From the NCBI GenBank assembly GCA_963785155.1, contig CAWAUB010000004.1, positions 186,001 to 250,000 on the forward strand: a stretch of DNA of 64,000 nt, read 5' to 3'. The notes beneath the pieces were generated by a model, which made no database searches, was not told the DNA's origin, and saw nothing but the letters and a program-made list of their open reading frames with translations. Every line of letters starts with the position of its first letter. Positions within the stretch are counted from its first letter, which is position 1. The position numbers were made by a program, and so were the translations under genes. This DNA comes from DASUSH01 sp963785155 (GTDB lineage: Bacteria; Actinomycetota; Thermoleophilia; Solirubrobacterales; 70-9). Of this stretch, positions 34,005-43,120 are shown piece after piece.

Positions 34005-34743
34005 GGCAGACGGCGACGAAGTCGAGCGCCTTTTCGAGGTCGCCCTCGCGCAGGACGAAGTCGGAGGCCGCGATCGCGGGGCCGAAGCGGTCGTAGAAGG
34101 GCTTGGTGATCCGCAGCGCGGGATGGACGCGATCCCAACCGACCTTGATCGCGAGCTCGTGGACCCGGAGCTTGCGCGCGTGGTGGAGGCCGAGGATCTG
34201 GACCCGCGAGAAGTGCGGCTCGAGCAGGTCGCGGTACTCGCTCGCCCTGTACTCGCGCAGGTGCCAGGGGTTGTCGGATTTCTCCGCGCCCTCGGGCGCG
34301 AGGGTCAGCAGGTTGGGGGTCGAGACATAGGAGACCGGCGCGGCGCGCGCGAAGCCCGCGAGCAGCGCTCCTGGATCCTCGATGTGCTCGATCGTCTGCA
34401 GGAAGACGATCGCGTCGACCGGCCCGGCGAACTCCTCGACAAGTGAACGTTCGTAGCGCAGGCCCGGCCGCTCGTAGCGGGCGCGAGCGTGCTCGTGCGC
34501 CTCCGGGTTCGCGTCCACGCCGACGACGTCGGCGGCCGATCCGGCGAGCACCGACGAGCCGTAGCCCTCTCCGCAGGCCAGGTCCGCGACCGCGAGCCCC
34601 TCGACCCGCTCCGCGATCCACTCGTAGACGGCAAGGTGGCGCCGGTACCAGTAGTTCTCCTCGGGCACGTCGGGAAGCGTCCGCTCGCCGGTGAGCGCCA
34701 GCGGCGGCACCCCGTCCGGCTGATCCTGCTGTACGTAATGCAC
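33997..34743 (-). CDS. Class I SAM-dependent methyltransferase
   Basis: 248 residues. The SAM motif is V-A-D-L-A-C-G-E-G-Y-G, followed by V-V-G-V-D-A-N-P-E-A and F-L-Q-T-I-E-H-I-E-D. The N-terminus L-T-G-E-R-T-L-P and Y-W-Y-R-R-H-L-A-V-Y are like the Rv3030-type methyltransferases beside GH57/GT4 genes. It overlaps the GH57 start by eight bases and begins the minus-strand three-gene operon. Confidence 0.85.
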   Translation of the reverse strand: MHYVQQDQPDGVPPLALTGERTLPDVPEENYWYRRHLAVYEWIAERVEGLAVADLACGEGYGSSVLAGSAADVVGVDANPEAHEHARARYERPGLRYERSLVEEFAGPVDAIVFLQTIEHIEDPGALLAGFARAAPVSYVSTPNLLTLAPEGAEKSDNPWHLREYRASEYRDLLEPHFSRVQILGLHHARKLRVHELAIKVGWDRVHPALRITKPFYDRFGPAIAASDFVLREGDLEKALDFVAVCHA

Positions 34744-34767
34744 CGCTTGAACACTAGAGTTGCGCTC

Positions 34768-35697
34768 ATGGAAGCCGCCTCAACGGCGACCGCGGCGACG
34801 GCCGAGCGGATCAAGGACGTCAACACCCGCTACCACGACGCAGCGGCGCACGAGTACGACTCGAAGTGGGGCATCGACCTCGGCGAGGTCGGCCAGCGCC
34901 AGGTGCTGAGCAAGTTCGAGAAGGCGCTCGGCGGGGCGCCGGATACCTACGGCGACACGCTCGAGATCGGGGCGGGGACCGGCTACTTCACGCTCAACCT
35001 GGCCCAGCTCGGGATCATCGAGCGGCCCACAGCGACCGACATCTCCCCGGGGATGCTCGGCACGCTCTCCGAGTCGGCCACCGAGCTCGGACTCGACGTG
35101 ACGACGCTCGAATGCGAGGCGGAGGAGCTTCCCTTCGAGGACGACAGCTTCGACCTGGTCTTCGGCCACGCGGTCCTCCACCACATCCCGGACCTGAATC
35201 GGGCCTTCGGCGAGTTCTCCCGGGTGCTCCGCCCGGGCGGCACCCTCGTCTTCTGCGGTGAGCCCTCGCGCTACGGGGACACGATCGCCGCGCTTCCCAA
35301 GCGGGCTGCGCTGACCGCCGCCCCGCTCTGGCGGCTCGCGATCGGCGCGGGCGAACGCCGGGAGCATCCGGAGGGCAACGAGTGCGGCGGCGACCACGGC
35401 CTCGAGTGGGAGGTCGACGTCCACGCTTTCGCGCCGGGCGACCTCGACTCGATGCTCGACGACGCCGGCTTTGGCGCCGTCCGGATCCGCGGCGAGGAGC
35501 TGCTCGCGAACATGTACGGCTGGGTCCTGCGCTCGCTCGAATCGACCGCGGAGCCGGACCGGGTGCCGTGGCGCTGGCGCACCTTTGCCTTCCACAGCTA
35601 CCTGGCGCTGCAGCGCGTCGACACCGGCCTGCTCGAGCCGCGCCTGCCCCCGGCGCTCTTCTACAACCTCGTGCTCTCCGCACGGAAGCCGGGCTGA
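34768..35697 (+). CDS. Class I SAM-dependent methyltransferase
   Basis: 309 residues. The SAM-binding region is L-E-I-G-A-G-T-G-Y-F-T, with A-T-D-I-S-P-G-M and the post-I segment F-D-L-V-F-G-H-A-V-L-H-H-I-P-D. The C-terminal third is long and may carry acceptor specificity. It is divergent from the other methyltransferase with 24 bases between the starts, suggesting a shared regulatory region. Confidence 0.85.
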   Translation: MEAASTATAATAERIKDVNTRYHDAAAHEYDSKWGIDLGEVGQRQVLSKFEKALGGAPDTYGDTLEIGAGTGYFTLNLAQLGIIERPTATDISPGMLGTLSESATELGLDVTTLECEAEELPFEDDSFDLVFGHAVLHHIPDLNRAFGEFSRVLRPGGTLVFCGEPSRYGDTIAALPKRAALTAAPLWRLAIGAGERREHPEGNECGGDHGLEWEVDVHAFAPGDLDSMLDDAGFGAVRIRGEELLANMYGWVLRSLESTAEPDRVPWRWRTFAFHSYLALQRVDTGLLEPRLPPALFYNLVLSARKPG

Positions 35698-35703
35698 GCG
35701 AAG

Positions 35704-36649
35704 ATGGCAACCCTCTACGAGGAGATCGTCGAATCCATCGATGGCCTCACGGGGGGTCCGCACGACGGGCACCGTGCCGCTCACGCGAAGGGGATCCTCT
35801 GCGAGGGCAGCTTCAAGGCGACGCCGCGTGCCGGGGAGCTGAGCCGCGCCGAGCACCTGAACGGTGACGAGGTCCGGGTCACGGCGCGCTTCTCGAACGG
35901 GAGCGGCAACCCGGGGCTCCCAGACAACGCGCGCACCGAGGGCCGCGGCCTCGCGGTCAAGTTCCACATCTCCGGCGACCGCGGCACCGACTCGGTGACG
36001 CTCACGATCCCGGTCTTCTTCGTCCGCACCCCGGAGGACTTCCTCGACTTCACACGCGCTCGCAAGCCCGATCCGGAAACCGGACAGCCCGACATGGAGA
36101 AGCTCGGCGCGATGCTCGCCGAGCACCCGGAGACCGCGGAGGCGATCCAGCTGATCCTGCCGACCTTCACCCCGCCGGTGAGCTACGCCACCTGCGCCTA
36201 CAACTCCCTGCACGCGTTCTGCCTGGTCAACGCCGAGGAGGAGGCGACGTGGGTCCGCCTGCGCTGGGAGCCGGAGGCCGGCGAGCAGATGCTGCCCGAG
36301 GAGGAGATCGACGGCGCCGGCGCCGACTACCTACAGCCGGAGCTGCGCGAGCGGATCGGCGGCGAGCCGGTCCGCTTCCGCCTGATCGCGATCCTCGCCG
36401 AGGACGGCGACACGCTCGAGGACCCGACGAAGGCATGGCCCGAGGAACGCGAGCGGGTGGAGCTGGGGACACTCGAGCTGACGACGCTCGCCGCCGGAGG
36501 AGGACCCGGCGAGCCCGATCGTCTTCGACCCGATGAACCTGCACGACGGCATCGTCCCCTCGGACGACCGCATCCTTCACGCCCGCTCGCACGCCTACTC
36601 GGTCTCGATCGAGCGGCGGATGTCCTCCGGCTCAGCTAGCCGTACGTGA
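35704..36649 (+). CDS. Short catalase-like heme protein (frameshifted near 3' end)
   Basis: About 314 residues after correction. The catalase-fold start R-A-A-H-A-K-G-I-L-C-E-G-S-F contains the distal histidine, followed by V-R-F-S/T-A-R-F-S-N-G and G-L-A-V-K-F. One extra base near 36494 separates the last 50 residues, which carry F-D-P-M-N-L-H-D-G and the proximal tyrosine region A-Y-S-V-S-I-E-R-R. Size and motifs match the small catalase-related peroxidases (SrpA-like). The stop overlaps the convergent DipZ gene. Confidence 0.8.
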
Positions 36650-38375
36650 ACGCGTAGCCCTCGACGCCGGGCTCGAACTCCAGCGTGAGCATGTGGTCCC
36701 CGGCCTTCGGCAGGTCGACGAGGCGGTAGAGGCGCTGCCCCTCGACCGTCGTGACCGAGTCCGTGACGTCCTCGCCGGCGTTCTCCGCTGAGATCGGCTC
36801 GCCGTCGAGCAGGACGCGGACACCGGCCGGGCCGTCCTCGGAGCCCATCACGAGGAAGACGCGGCGGGCCTTGAAGCGCTGGTCGATCGCAGCCCCCTCG
36901 CCCGCCTCCGCCGACTCCGTTCCGATCGTCCATTCGCCGCGGTAGAAGTACCCGTTGGGGGGCAGGTCGACCGGCTCCGAGCCGCCACCGAAGTCCTGCT
37001 CGCCGGGCAGGATCGGCCCGTTCAGGAAGCCCTGGGCGCGGGCGGCCCCGAGATAGGTCTCGGGCGTCCGCAGGCCCGCATCGGCCGTCTCGGCGTCGGC
37101 CTCCGCGTGCTGCTCGCCCGGCGGATTGCCGGCCTCGGCGAGCAGCGAGCGGATCGCGCGCTCGGTCGTCTCGTAGTCGCCCTCGCCGAAGTGCGTGTAG
37201 CGGATGTTGCCCTCGGCGTCGATCAGGTACTTGGCCGGCCAGTACTGGTTCTGGTAGGCGTCCCAGGTGGCGAGCTCGTTGTCCTGGATCACCGGATATT
37301 CGATGTCGTACTCGTCGATCGCGTTGGCCACGTTCTCCTCCTCGCGCTCGAATGGGAATTCCGGCGCATGCACCCCGACGATCGTCAGCCCGTCCTCGCC
37401 GTACTGCTCCTCCCAGGAGCGCAGCTCGGGCAGCGTGCGGATGCAGTTGATGCAGGTGTAGGTCCAGAAGTCGATCAGGACGACCTCGCCCTCGTCCGTG
37501 AGCCCCTTCTGCGTCAACGGCTCGTCGTCCGGCGTGTTGAACCAGTTGCCGCCGGCGAACTCGGGAGCGCGCCCCAGCACCGGGAGCGCTTCGCCGAGCT
37601 CGGCCTCCGCCGCACCGCCCTCGGCCGCGCCCTCACCGCCGCGAACGGCGGCGAGCTCGTCGGCGACCTGCTCCGACTCCTCGAGCGACGTCGCCGGGTT
37701 GCGAAGGAAGGCCGGCAGGTCCTCGGCGATCGCACGCTGGAAGCGGAGGTCGAGGTCGGCGACCATCGCCACGGCGGTGGCCACCATCACGGCGCCGAGG
37801 GCCATCTGGATGCGGGCGCGGTACGGCGCGAGCCGGTCGAGCAGCTTCCGGCCGCCGATCAGGACGGCGTAGAGCACGACGGCCGAGCCCAGCGCGTAGG
37901 CGAGGGCGACCGTCAGTCGCGCGGCCGTGAACTCCTGCGCCGCGGAAACGGTGATCACTCCTGCGAGGATCGGGCCGGCGCAGGGCGCGTAGATGACGCC
38001 GAGGCCGGCGCCGAGGGTGAAGCCGGACCAGAAGCCGTCGCCGCCGCGCTTGCCAATCGCCGGCACCAGCCGCGAGATCAGGGCCTCCACCCGATCGGCG
38101 AGCGGCGGCACGAGCAGCATCAGGCCGAACGCGAAGAGGACCACGATCGCGAGCGTGCGGACGAAGTCGTTCGGCAGGCCGAGCGCGTCGATCACGTAGA
38201 CGAGTCCGACGATCGCGAAGGTGAAGCTGACGAAGAGGCCGGTGACCACGCCCATCGGCCGCCGCTGGCCGCCCGAGACCCCCGCGCCGAGGACGGCCGG
38301 CAGGATCGGGAGCACGCACGGCGAGAGCGCCGTCCCTGCACCGGCGATGAATGCGAAGAGTGCGAGCAGCAGCAT
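36636..38375 (-). CDS. dipZ: DipZ-like CcdA-thioredoxin fusion
   Basis: 579 residues. Residues 1-240 form a CcdA/DsbD-type membrane domain with paired cysteines (L-S-P-C-V-L-P and Y-A-P-C-A-G-P). A TlpA-like thioredoxin domain at about 285-410 has W-T-Y-T-C-I-N-C, and a C-terminal carbohydrate-binding-like beta domain ends the protein. This order is that of mycobacterial DipZ. It passes electrons across the membrane to extracytoplasmic thiols. An acidic linker joins the membrane and thioredoxin parts. Confidence 0.93.
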   Translation of the reverse strand: MLLLALFAFIAGAGTALSPCVLPILPAVLGAGVSGGQRRPMGVVTGLFVSFTFAIVGLVYVIDALGLPNDFVRTLAIVVLFAFGLMLLVPPLADRVEALISRLVPAIGKRGGDGFWSGFTLGAGLGVIYAPCAGPILAGVITVSAAQEFTAARLTVALAYALGSAVVLYAVLIGGRKLLDRLAPYRARIQMALGAVMVATAVAMVADLDLRFQRAIAEDLPAFLRNPATSLEESEQVADELAAVRGGEGAAEGGAAEAELGEALPVLGRAPEFAGGNWFNTPDDEPLTQKGLTDEGEVVLIDFWTYTCINCIRTLPELRSWEEQYGEDGLTIVGVHAPEFPFEREEENVANAIDEYDIEYPVIQDNELATWDAYQNQYWPAKYLIDAEGNIRYTHFGEGDYETTERAIRSLLAEAGNPPGEQHAEADAETADAGLRTPETYLGAARAQGFLNGPILPGEQDFGGGSEPVDLPPNGYFYRGEWTIGTESAEAGEGAAIDQRFKARRVFLVMGSEDGPAGVRVLLDGEPISAENAGEDVTDSVTTVEGQRLYRLVDLPKAGDHMLTLEFEPGVEGYAFTYG

Positions 38376-38418
38376 CGCTCAGGCGAGCCTCGCCCCGGAC
38401 GCTAAAGCCCCCGTAAGG

Positions 38419-38447
38419 GGTGCCTGGCACCTAAGGTGCCAGGCACC
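38419..38447. repeat. REP-like hairpin directly upstream of amine oxidase start
   Basis: GGTGCCTGGCACCT, one A, then the complement: a 14-bp perfect hairpin. It ends two bases before the ATG at 38450, occupying the place where a ribosome-binding site should be, in the divergent region between dipZ and the oxidase. Its compact form is like the 31311-31339 hairpin. Confidence 0.7.
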
Positions 38448-38449
38448 TG

Positions 38450-39799
38450 ATGGCTGAGGTGCGCGAAACCGATGTCGTCGTGGTCGGGGCGGGCTTCGCC
38501 GGCCTGGCCGCGGCGCGGGACGTAGTCGCCGCCGGGAGCGAGGCGGTCGTGCTCGAGGCGCGCGATCGCGTCGGCGGGCGGGTCGTCAACGAGCCGATCG
38601 GCGACGGCAAGGTGGTCGAGATGGGCGGACAGTGGGTCGGGCCCACCCAGGACCGGATCGCTGCGCTCGCGGATGCGCTCGGGGTCGAGACCTTCCCCAC
38701 CCACTCCGATGGCGACAACCTGCTGCGGGTCGACGGCAAGCTCGGCCGCTACTCGGGGACCATCCCGAAGCTGGGGCCGCTGGCGCTGCTCGACGTCCAC
38801 TTCGCGACGCGGCGCCTCAACAAGCTCTCCGCGCGGATCGACACCGAGGCGCCGTGGGAGGCGAGCGGAGCCGCCGAGATGGACGCCGAGAGCGTCGGCG
38901 CCTGGATCGAGCGGACGATGCGCAGCAGGACGGCGCGCCGGCTGATGCGGGTCGCCGGGCGGACGATCTGGGGGGCCGAGCCGGAGGAGCTGTCGCTGCT
39001 CCACCTGTGCTTCTACCTGCGCTCGGCGGGAAGCTTCGAGATGCTCACCGACGTCGAGGGCGGCGCGCAACAGGACCGCTTCGAAGGCGGCTCCCAGCTC
39101 GTTGCGATCCGGGCGGCGGAGGAACTGGGCGACCGCGTCGTCCTCGGCGCGCCGGCACGGCGGATCGCGCACGGGCCGGATGGCGTCGTGGTCGATGCCG
39201 GGAAGGTCGAGGTGCGGGCGCGCCGGGCGATCGTTGCCGTCCCTCCCGCGCTCGTCCCGAGGATCGACTTCTCGCCAGCACTACCCCCCGCCCGCGAGCA
39301 GCTCGCCCAGCGCATGCCGCTGGGCTGGCTGGTCAAGCTGACGGCGCTCTACGACGAGCCGTTCTGGCGCGCCGACGGGCTCTCCGGCGAGGCGCTCAAC
39401 GAGGCCGGCCCCGTGACGATGACCTTCGACAACACCCCGCCCGACGGGAGCCCGGGCGCGCTCGTCGGCTTCGTCGGCGGCGCCGACGCGCGCGAGTTCG
39501 CGAAGCTCGGGAAGTCGGAGCGCCGCCAGGCCGCCCTCGGGTGCTTCGAATCGCTCTTCGGCCCGAAGGCGAAGGCGGCCGAGCGCTACATCGAGCAGGA
39601 CTGGGCGGCCGAAGGCTGGAGCGGCGGCGGCCCCGTCGGCAACTTCGCGACGGGCGGCTGGACCGCCTCGGGCCACGCCCTGCGCGAGCCCGTCGGCCCG
39701 ATCCACTGGGCGGGCACCGAGACCGCGACCCGCTGGGCGGGCTACATCGACGGCGCGGTGCAGTCGGGCGAGCGCGCCGCCGCCGAAGTCACTCGCTGA
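38450..39799 (+). CDS. Flavin monoamine oxidase family protein
   Basis: 449 residues. The N-terminal dinucleotide fold is V-V-V-G-A-G-F-A-G-L, with E-A-R-D-R-V-G-G-R and M-G-G-Q-W-V-G. The C-terminal FAD site is I-H-W-A-G-T-E-T-A-T-R-W-A-G-Y-I-D-G-A, as in monoamine/putrescine oxidases. The amine substrate is unknown. No ribosome-binding site is visible because a hairpin abuts the ATG. The 3' end overlaps the convergent adenylate cyclase gene by 58 bases. Confidence 0.9.
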   Translation: MAEVRETDVVVVGAGFAGLAAARDVVAAGSEAVVLEARDRVGGRVVNEPIGDGKVVEMGGQWVGPTQDRIAALADALGVETFPTHSDGDNLLRVDGKLGRYSGTIPKLGPLALLDVHFATRRLNKLSARIDTEAPWEASGAAEMDAESVGAWIERTMRSRTARRLMRVAGRTIWGAEPEELSLLHLCFYLRSAGSFEMLTDVEGGAQQDRFEGGSQLVAIRAAEELGDRVVLGAPARRIAHGPDGVVVDAGKVEVRARRAIVAVPPALVPRIDFSPALPPAREQLAQRMPLGWLVKLTALYDEPFWRADGLSGEALNEAGPVTMTFDNTPPDGSPGALVGFVGGADAREFAKLGKSERRQAALGCFESLFGPKAKAAERYIEQDWAAEGWSGGGPVGNFATGGWTASGHALREPVGPIHWAGTETATRWAGYIDGAVQSGERAAAEVTR

Positions 39800-40908
39800 G
39801 ACGGGCGGGCGCGGAAGAGCTTCAACGGGTGGTCGAAACCCTTGATCTTCCGCGAGCCGGCGAATGACCAGTCGAATGCATCCTCGGTGGCCTCCATCGC
39901 CGCCTCGTCGCAGAGGACGCTGCCGGGCCTGGAGATCGCCGTGAGGCGGCTGGCGAGGTTGACGGCGCGGCCGTAGAGGTCGCCGGCCCTCGCCAGGGCG
40001 GGCCCGCGGGCGATGCCCACGCGCAGCTCGGGCAGGTCCTCCCCCTCGGTCGCCGCCTGCTGGAGCGATAGAGCGGCCGCGATCACGGGCTCCGTCTCCC
40101 GCGAGACCAGCATCGCGGCGTCGCCGATCATCTTCACCAGGCGGACCGGCGGCTCGGCGATGTCCGCTGCGAGCTCGCCGAGGCGGTCGGTGACGGCCCC
40201 ATATTCCTCCGGCGCGAGCTTCTCTCCGAGGCTGGTGAACCCGACGAGGTCGGCGAAGCAGACGGTGTACTCCTGCGAACCGGCGAGCCGGCCCTCGGCG
40301 ATCTGCTCGCTGCCGACGACCTCGCTGCGCAGCACCTCGAGCTGGTGGACACGGAAGGCGTGGTCGAAGATCTCACTCGCCATCGGCGTCAGGGCGCGCG
40401 CTGCGGCGGCGAGCCGGATCGCGACGTCGCGCTCCGACTCGGCGTCCTCGAGCACGGTTCGCGCGGTGAGCTGGGAGACGGCACGGGCGACCTGCGACAT
40501 CGCGAGCCCGATCACCCGCGTCACCTCGACCAGCCCCTCCTCCGGCAGGCCGGCGTCGCGGAAGCCCCGCACCAGCTTCGCCATCTCCAGGTGGCTCTCG
40601 GTCGCCATGCGCTCGTCGGGGTCCGGGATTCGCATACCGAGCGCACGCTGGTAGCGGACGAGCGCCTTCAGGGGGATCCCGGCCTCCTCGGCCACCTCCT
40701 TGGGCGTGTAGCGGTCGCCGGGCGGGTCGTAGACACGCTCGACCGGCAGCAGCGCGAGCCGGTCCTCCTCGACCGCCTCGCGCAGCTCCTTCAGCTCGAC
40801 GCCGTCGTTCTCCAGCTCGGTCAGCAGCTCCAGGCGTGCCTCGCGGGCTTCGCCCTCGAGCCCGTCGAGCAGGCCCTCCGCTTCGAAGTCGGAGCTCATC
40901 GCGCTCAT
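39742..40908 (-). CDS. Class III adenylate cyclase, Rv1264-like
   Basis: About 388 residues. An N-terminal helical regulatory domain (residues 1-200) includes a helix-turn-helix-like Y-T-P-K-E-V-A-E-E-A-G. The C-terminal cyclase domain has the metal aspartates in C-F-A-D-L-V-G-F-T and K-M-I-G-D-A-A and the V-N-L-A-S-R segment. Length and layout match the pH-regulated mycobacterial enzyme Rv1264. Starts at 40908 or 40899. Divergent from the Lon-domain gene. Confidence 0.88.
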   Translation of the reverse strand: MSAMSSDFEAEGLLDGLEGEAREARLELLTELENDGVELKELREAVEEDRLALLPVERVYDPPGDRYTPKEVAEEAGIPLKALVRYQRALGMRIPDPDERMATESHLEMAKLVRGFRDAGLPEEGLVEVTRVIGLAMSQVARAVSQLTARTVLEDAESERDVAIRLAAAARALTPMASEIFDHAFRVHQLEVLRSEVVGSEQIAEGRLAGSQEYTVCFADLVGFTSLGEKLAPEEYGAVTDRLGELAADIAEPPVRLVKMIGDAAMLVSRETEPVIAAALSLQQAATEGEDLPELRVGIARGPALARAGDLYGRAVNLASRLTAISRPGSVLCDEAAMEATEDAFDWSFAGSRKIKGFDHPLKLFRARPSQRVTSAAARSPDCTAPSM

Positions 40909-40920
40909 ACAATCGCAACA

Positions 40921-41548
40921 GTGACCGAATACACGAGACTTGCCCCTCTTCGAGCTGCCGGTCGTGCTCCTGCCCGGAGAGCTCCTCCCGCTCCACATCT
41001 TCGAGGAGCGCTACAAGGAGATGGTCGAGCACTCGCTCGCCTCCGGGGAGCCGTTCGGGATCGTCTTCCGCGACGAGGAGGACGGCGCTCACGACATCGG
41101 CTGCACCGCCGATGTGGCGGAGGTCCTCGAGCGCTTCGACGACGGCCGGCTCAACATCATCGTCTCGGGCGGCACCCCGTTCAGGATCGTCGCGCGCAAC
41201 GGCGACGAGGACCACCCGGCCGGGACGATCGAGCCGATCGACCTCGCCGCCGAGCCCGACGACGAGGATCCGGAAGCCCGGGAGCGCGCCGGGGAGGCGT
41301 TCGCCGAGCTCGCGCGCGAGGCCGCCGAGGACCCCGACGACATCCCCGAAGCCGGCGAGGACAATGCCTACGAGCTCGCCGCGCGGATCACGCTGCCGCC
41401 GGAGACAAAGCAGAAGCTCCTGGAGACGCGCTCGGAGGCTGAGCGGATCCGCCTGCTCGCGCGGGCGCTCGAGGCGGTCCTGCGGGCGGTGCGCCGCTCA
41501 CAGGCCATCGCCGAGACCGCCCAGACCAACGGTCACGGCCAGATCTAA
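40921..41548 (+). CDS. Lon N-terminal-domain protein (frameshifted near start)
   Basis: About 208 residues, only the LON substrate-binding domain: L-P-L-F-E-L-P-V-V-L-L-P-G-E, then L-P-L-H-I-F-E-E-R-Y. The protease and ATPase parts are absent, as in many actinobacterial relatives. The natural start, GTG 40921 (T-E-Y-T-R-L), is separated from the rest by one extra T near 40941. Without correction a TTG at 40940 would be the start. Function unknown. Confidence 0.8.
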
Positions 41549-41622
41549 CCGCGCGCAGCTCGCGCTCGGCCTCGAACGTCAGCCCGCGTTCCGTCGCGTA
41601 TTCCTGAAGGTTCATCCGGGCT

Positions 41623-43113
41623 TCATACCCAAGCGACCGCACCGCCGCGGCGCGGGTCCCCGCCCGCCTCGAGCTCCCCGCTCCCCGGATCGCGGTGGAC
41701 CGCGTGGACGCCGCCGAAGAAGACGTTTCGCTCCTGCCAGAGCGCGATCTCGTAGCCACGCTCCTCGAGGCGGCTGAGAGCAGCGCGGTCGATCCCCGGC
41801 TCCGCGTGGACGGTGCCCGACTCGAAGTGGACGCGAGGGGCGTCGACGGCGTCCTGTGCACCCAGGCCGCGGTCGAGCATCCCCACCACCGCCTGGGTGA
41901 TCGCCGAGCGGATCCGGTTCGACCCGCCGCTCCCCAGGCCCGCCTCGAGCTCGCCGTCGCGAAGGACGAGGGTCGGCGCCATCATCGACGGCATCCGCGC
42001 CCCGGTCGGCAGCCGGTGGAAACCGAGCGGGTTCAGGTCCTGCTCGCCGAGCATGTTGTTCACGTGCACGCCGGTGCCGGGGACGATCAGCCCGGACCCG
42101 GTCCCGTTCGAGCAGGTCACGCTCGCGCAGCTCCCCATGGCATCGACGACGGTGATGTGCGTGGTCGAGCCCAGCCGGTCGGAGAGGAAGCGGGCGGCGA
42201 AGTCCTCCTCGTAGAGGCCGTCGAGAAACTCCTCCGTACGCGCTTCCTGGGCGGTCACCATCGTCTCGACGAGCGCCTCGACGTCGATCTCCTCCTCGCG
42301 GTCGAGCAGCTCGAGCGCGAGCGCGATCAACAGGCCTCCAGACGAGGGCGGCGGGTTCGTCAGGAGCTCGCGGCCGCGGAAGCCGCCCCTCACCGGCTCG
42401 CGGGCGATCGTCGTGTAGGCCTCCAGGTCGCCGAAGGTCAGGGTCCCGCCCCGGTCGATCACCCAGTCGGCGATCGCGTGCGCAAGCTGGCCGGAGTAGA
42501 AGGGCTCGCAGCCCTCCGCCGCATAGAGCTCGAGGGCGTCCGCGAGCTCGGGGAACCGGAAGAGCTCGCCCTCGCGCAGCAGCCTGCCCTCGGGCGCGTA
42601 GATAGCCCTGCCCTCATCGGTGTGGCAGAGGATCGGCTCGAGGATCTTCAGGAAGTAGGCCTGCTGGACAGTCAGCTCGACGCCGTCGCGCGCGGCCCTC
42701 ACGCCGGCACCGACGAGCGCCTCGAGTGGCATCGAGCCAAAGAGCTCGAGCGCCCGTTCGAGCCCCGCCGGCGTGCCCGGGACGCCGCAGGAGGCGGCGC
42801 CGATGTGGAACACCTGGGGCTGATCCGCGGTGAAGTAGACCGGCGCCGCGACCAGCTCCGCTCCGCGCTCAACCCCGCCACGCCCTGGCACCTCGACGAA
42901 GAAGTCGAGGAGGACATCCTCGCCGCCCCCGGCGGGATGGACGAGCATGTAGCCGCCGGCTCCGAGGCCGGTCAGCGGGCTCTCGGCAGTGAACGAGGCA
43001 AGCACGGCGGCGACCGCGGCATCGACGGCGTTGCCACCCTCGCGCAGTACCTCGACCCCAGCCTCAACGGTGACCGGGTGCCCAGCCGCTATGCAGCCCC
43101 GGGTCCCAGCCAT
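41623..43113 (-). CDS. ggt: Gamma-glutamyltransferase
   Basis: 496 residues. The N-terminal start A-G-H-P-V-T-V-E-A-G and G-G-N-A-V-D-A-A-V-A-A are typical. The autoprocessing nucleophile is the first threonine of S-T-T-H-I-T-V-V-D, with G-S-G-G-S-N-R-I near the C-terminus. No signal peptide is present, so it may be cytoplasmic, unlike many Ggt proteins. It could act on glutathione-like or ergothioneine-pathway gamma-glutamyl compounds. A short in-frame ORF (M-N-L-Q-E-Y-A-T-E-R-G, ATG 41616) follows its stop but is too short to name. Confidence 0.9.
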   Translation of the reverse strand: MAGTRGCIAAGHPVTVEAGVEVLREGGNAVDAAVAAVLASFTAESPLTGLGAGGYMLVHPAGGGEDVLLDFFVEVPGRGGVERGAELVAAPVYFTADQPQVFHIGAASCGVPGTPAGLERALELFGSMPLEALVGAGVRAARDGVELTVQQAYFLKILEPILCHTDEGRAIYAPEGRLLREGELFRFPELADALELYAAEGCEPFYSGQLAHAIADWVIDRGGTLTFGDLEAYTTIAREPVRGGFRGRELLTNPPPSSGGLLIALALELLDREEEIDVEALVETMVTAQEARTEEFLDGLYEEDFAARFLSDRLGSTTHITVVDAMGSCASVTCSNGTGSGLIVPGTGVHVNNMLGEQDLNPLGFHRLPTGARMPSMMAPTLVLRDGELEAGLGSGGSNRIRSAITQAVVGMLDRGLGAQDAVDAPRVHFESGTVHAEPGIDRAALSRLEERGYEIALWQERNVFFGGVHAVHRDPGSGELEAGGDPRRGGAVAWV

Positions 43114-43120
43114 GGGAGCG

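Noticed and set aside
41549..41622. Short ORF after ggt (M-N-L-Q-E-Y-A-T-E-R-G, ATG 41616)
   Set aside because: Runs into the convergent Lon-domain gene without a clear end; too short and unsupported to call, though it could be a truncated gene start.
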